Source: Paracoccaceae bacterium
Lineage (GTDB): Bacteria; Pseudomonadota; Alphaproteobacteria; Rhodobacterales; Rhodobacteraceae
Assembly: GCA_013003075.1 (NCBI GenBank)
Contig: JABDLJ010000006.1
Coordinates: 1-52,161, forward strand
Direction of reading: 5' to 3'
Length of the DNA stretch: 52,161 nucleotides
Part shown: positions 51,949 through 52,161 of the stretch, one piece after another
How the letters are laid out: each line of letters opens with the position of its first letter
Position numbering within the stretch: position 1 is the first letter of the stretch
Position numbers and translations under genes: made by a program
Notes under the pieces: generated by a model
What the model was told of the DNA's origin: nothing
The model's input: the letters and a program-made list of their open reading frames with translations, nothing else
The model's database searches: none

Positions 51949-52161
51949 TTGAGTGGGCCGGTGTCGTCAGACGTCGTCTTTGAAGGTGTCGAGGCTCCGT
52001 TCCGGGTCCACGATGCAGACCACGTTCTTGACCTACTGGCGCAGATCGTAACGGGCTGGCCTTTCGAGGTGCGAGACGCCAGTCCGTCCGTCACCCCCTT
52101 CTTTTCGGTCACGTCCACCCCGGACCCCAATCGCGTCCTGAGCGAGACGCATGTGCAGGAC
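51949..52161 (+). CDS. Start of an unidentified gene, runs out of the window
   Basis: The frame TTG (51949) or GTG (51961) stays open to the window end. It reads VVFEGVEAPFRVHDADHV, then ALIVTGWPFEVRD-like (QIVTGWPFEVRD) and ends RVLSETHVQD. Acidic N-terminus with WPF. I have a vague memory of HprK-like kinases in Rhodobacteraceae with such a WPF segment next to small Tat-signal peptides, but no catalytic motif is visible yet. Start and identity uncertain. Confidence 0.4.
   Translation, partial: MSGPVSSDVVFEGVEAPFRVHDADHVLDLLAQIVTGWPFEVRDASPSVTPFFSVTSTPDPNRVLSETHVQD

Noticed and set aside
48210-52161. A second copy of the tRNA-Glu 3' end (attR)
   Set aside because: No match to the T-arm or acceptor sequence was found by eye in this stretch.
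1-52161. CRISPR array
   Set aside because: No series of regularly spaced identical repeats was seen.

Overview
The window looks like chromosomal DNA of a marine-type alphaproteobacterium of the Rhodobacteraceae (Roseobacter group). The basis is high GC, heavy use of ATGA gene overlaps, a family-typical gene set (RpoH of the RpoHI type, MmcB, sarcosine oxidase BDAG, an nrdR-ribD...ribE-ribBA-ribH-nusB block) and a tRNA-His with the alphaproteobacterial acceptor end (G1:U72, A73, no templated G-1). No genus is claimed.

Region by region. 1-7.1 kb: 5' part of rpoH, then mostly single housekeeping or small genes (flavodoxin-like, DUF4304-like, RluD-type pseudouridine synthase, a small membrane protein, a phosphoesterase broken by a one-base frameshift, tRNA-His, a GNAT enzyme, a putative metallopeptidase, mmcB with a LexA box). 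7.1-8.3 kb: a small cupin-arsR-SRPBCC operon whose promoter carries two dyad operators. 8.5-10.3 kb: two membrane proteins and an endonuclease/exonuclease/phosphatase-fold protein. 10.3-20 kb: the riboflavin/nusB/nrdR block on the minus strand, split by three plus-strand capsule genes (kpsS, an export lipoprotein, kpsC). 20-23 kb: YjbQ, a dienelactone-hydrolase-like protein, a RibD-C reductase and small proteins. 23.1-27.2 kb: rpoD and dnaG. 27.3-32.4 kb: soxBDAG, the heterotetrameric sarcosine oxidase.

32.5-40.8 kb: an unusual set of surface or secretion proteins around a glutamate dehydrogenase gene. A TadE-like gene and two tandemly duplicated 441-residue TadG-N-like genes lie on the minus strand; on the other side a von Willebrand A TadG-like gene and two TadE-like genes lie on the plus strand. 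No Tad ATPase, secretin or prepilin gene is present. 40.8-48.1 kb is ordinary: pirin, TetR, lipoprotein, hom, glpX, recJ and a P-loop kinase-like gene.

48.1-50.6 kb is a small integrated element or its remnant at tRNA-Glu: the tyrosine integrase reads into the tRNA gene, whose complement supplies the last 19 codons and the stop. The element holds little else (a 68-residue partner, a small membrane protein, gene fragments) and no second att copy is visible. The right end holds a TTG-started fasciclin lipoprotein, a twin-arginine-signal peptide with Gly and Ser tracts, and the start of a reading frame that leaves the window. I consider the duplicated TadG-like proteins and the right-edge peptide locus the best candidates for something undescribed.
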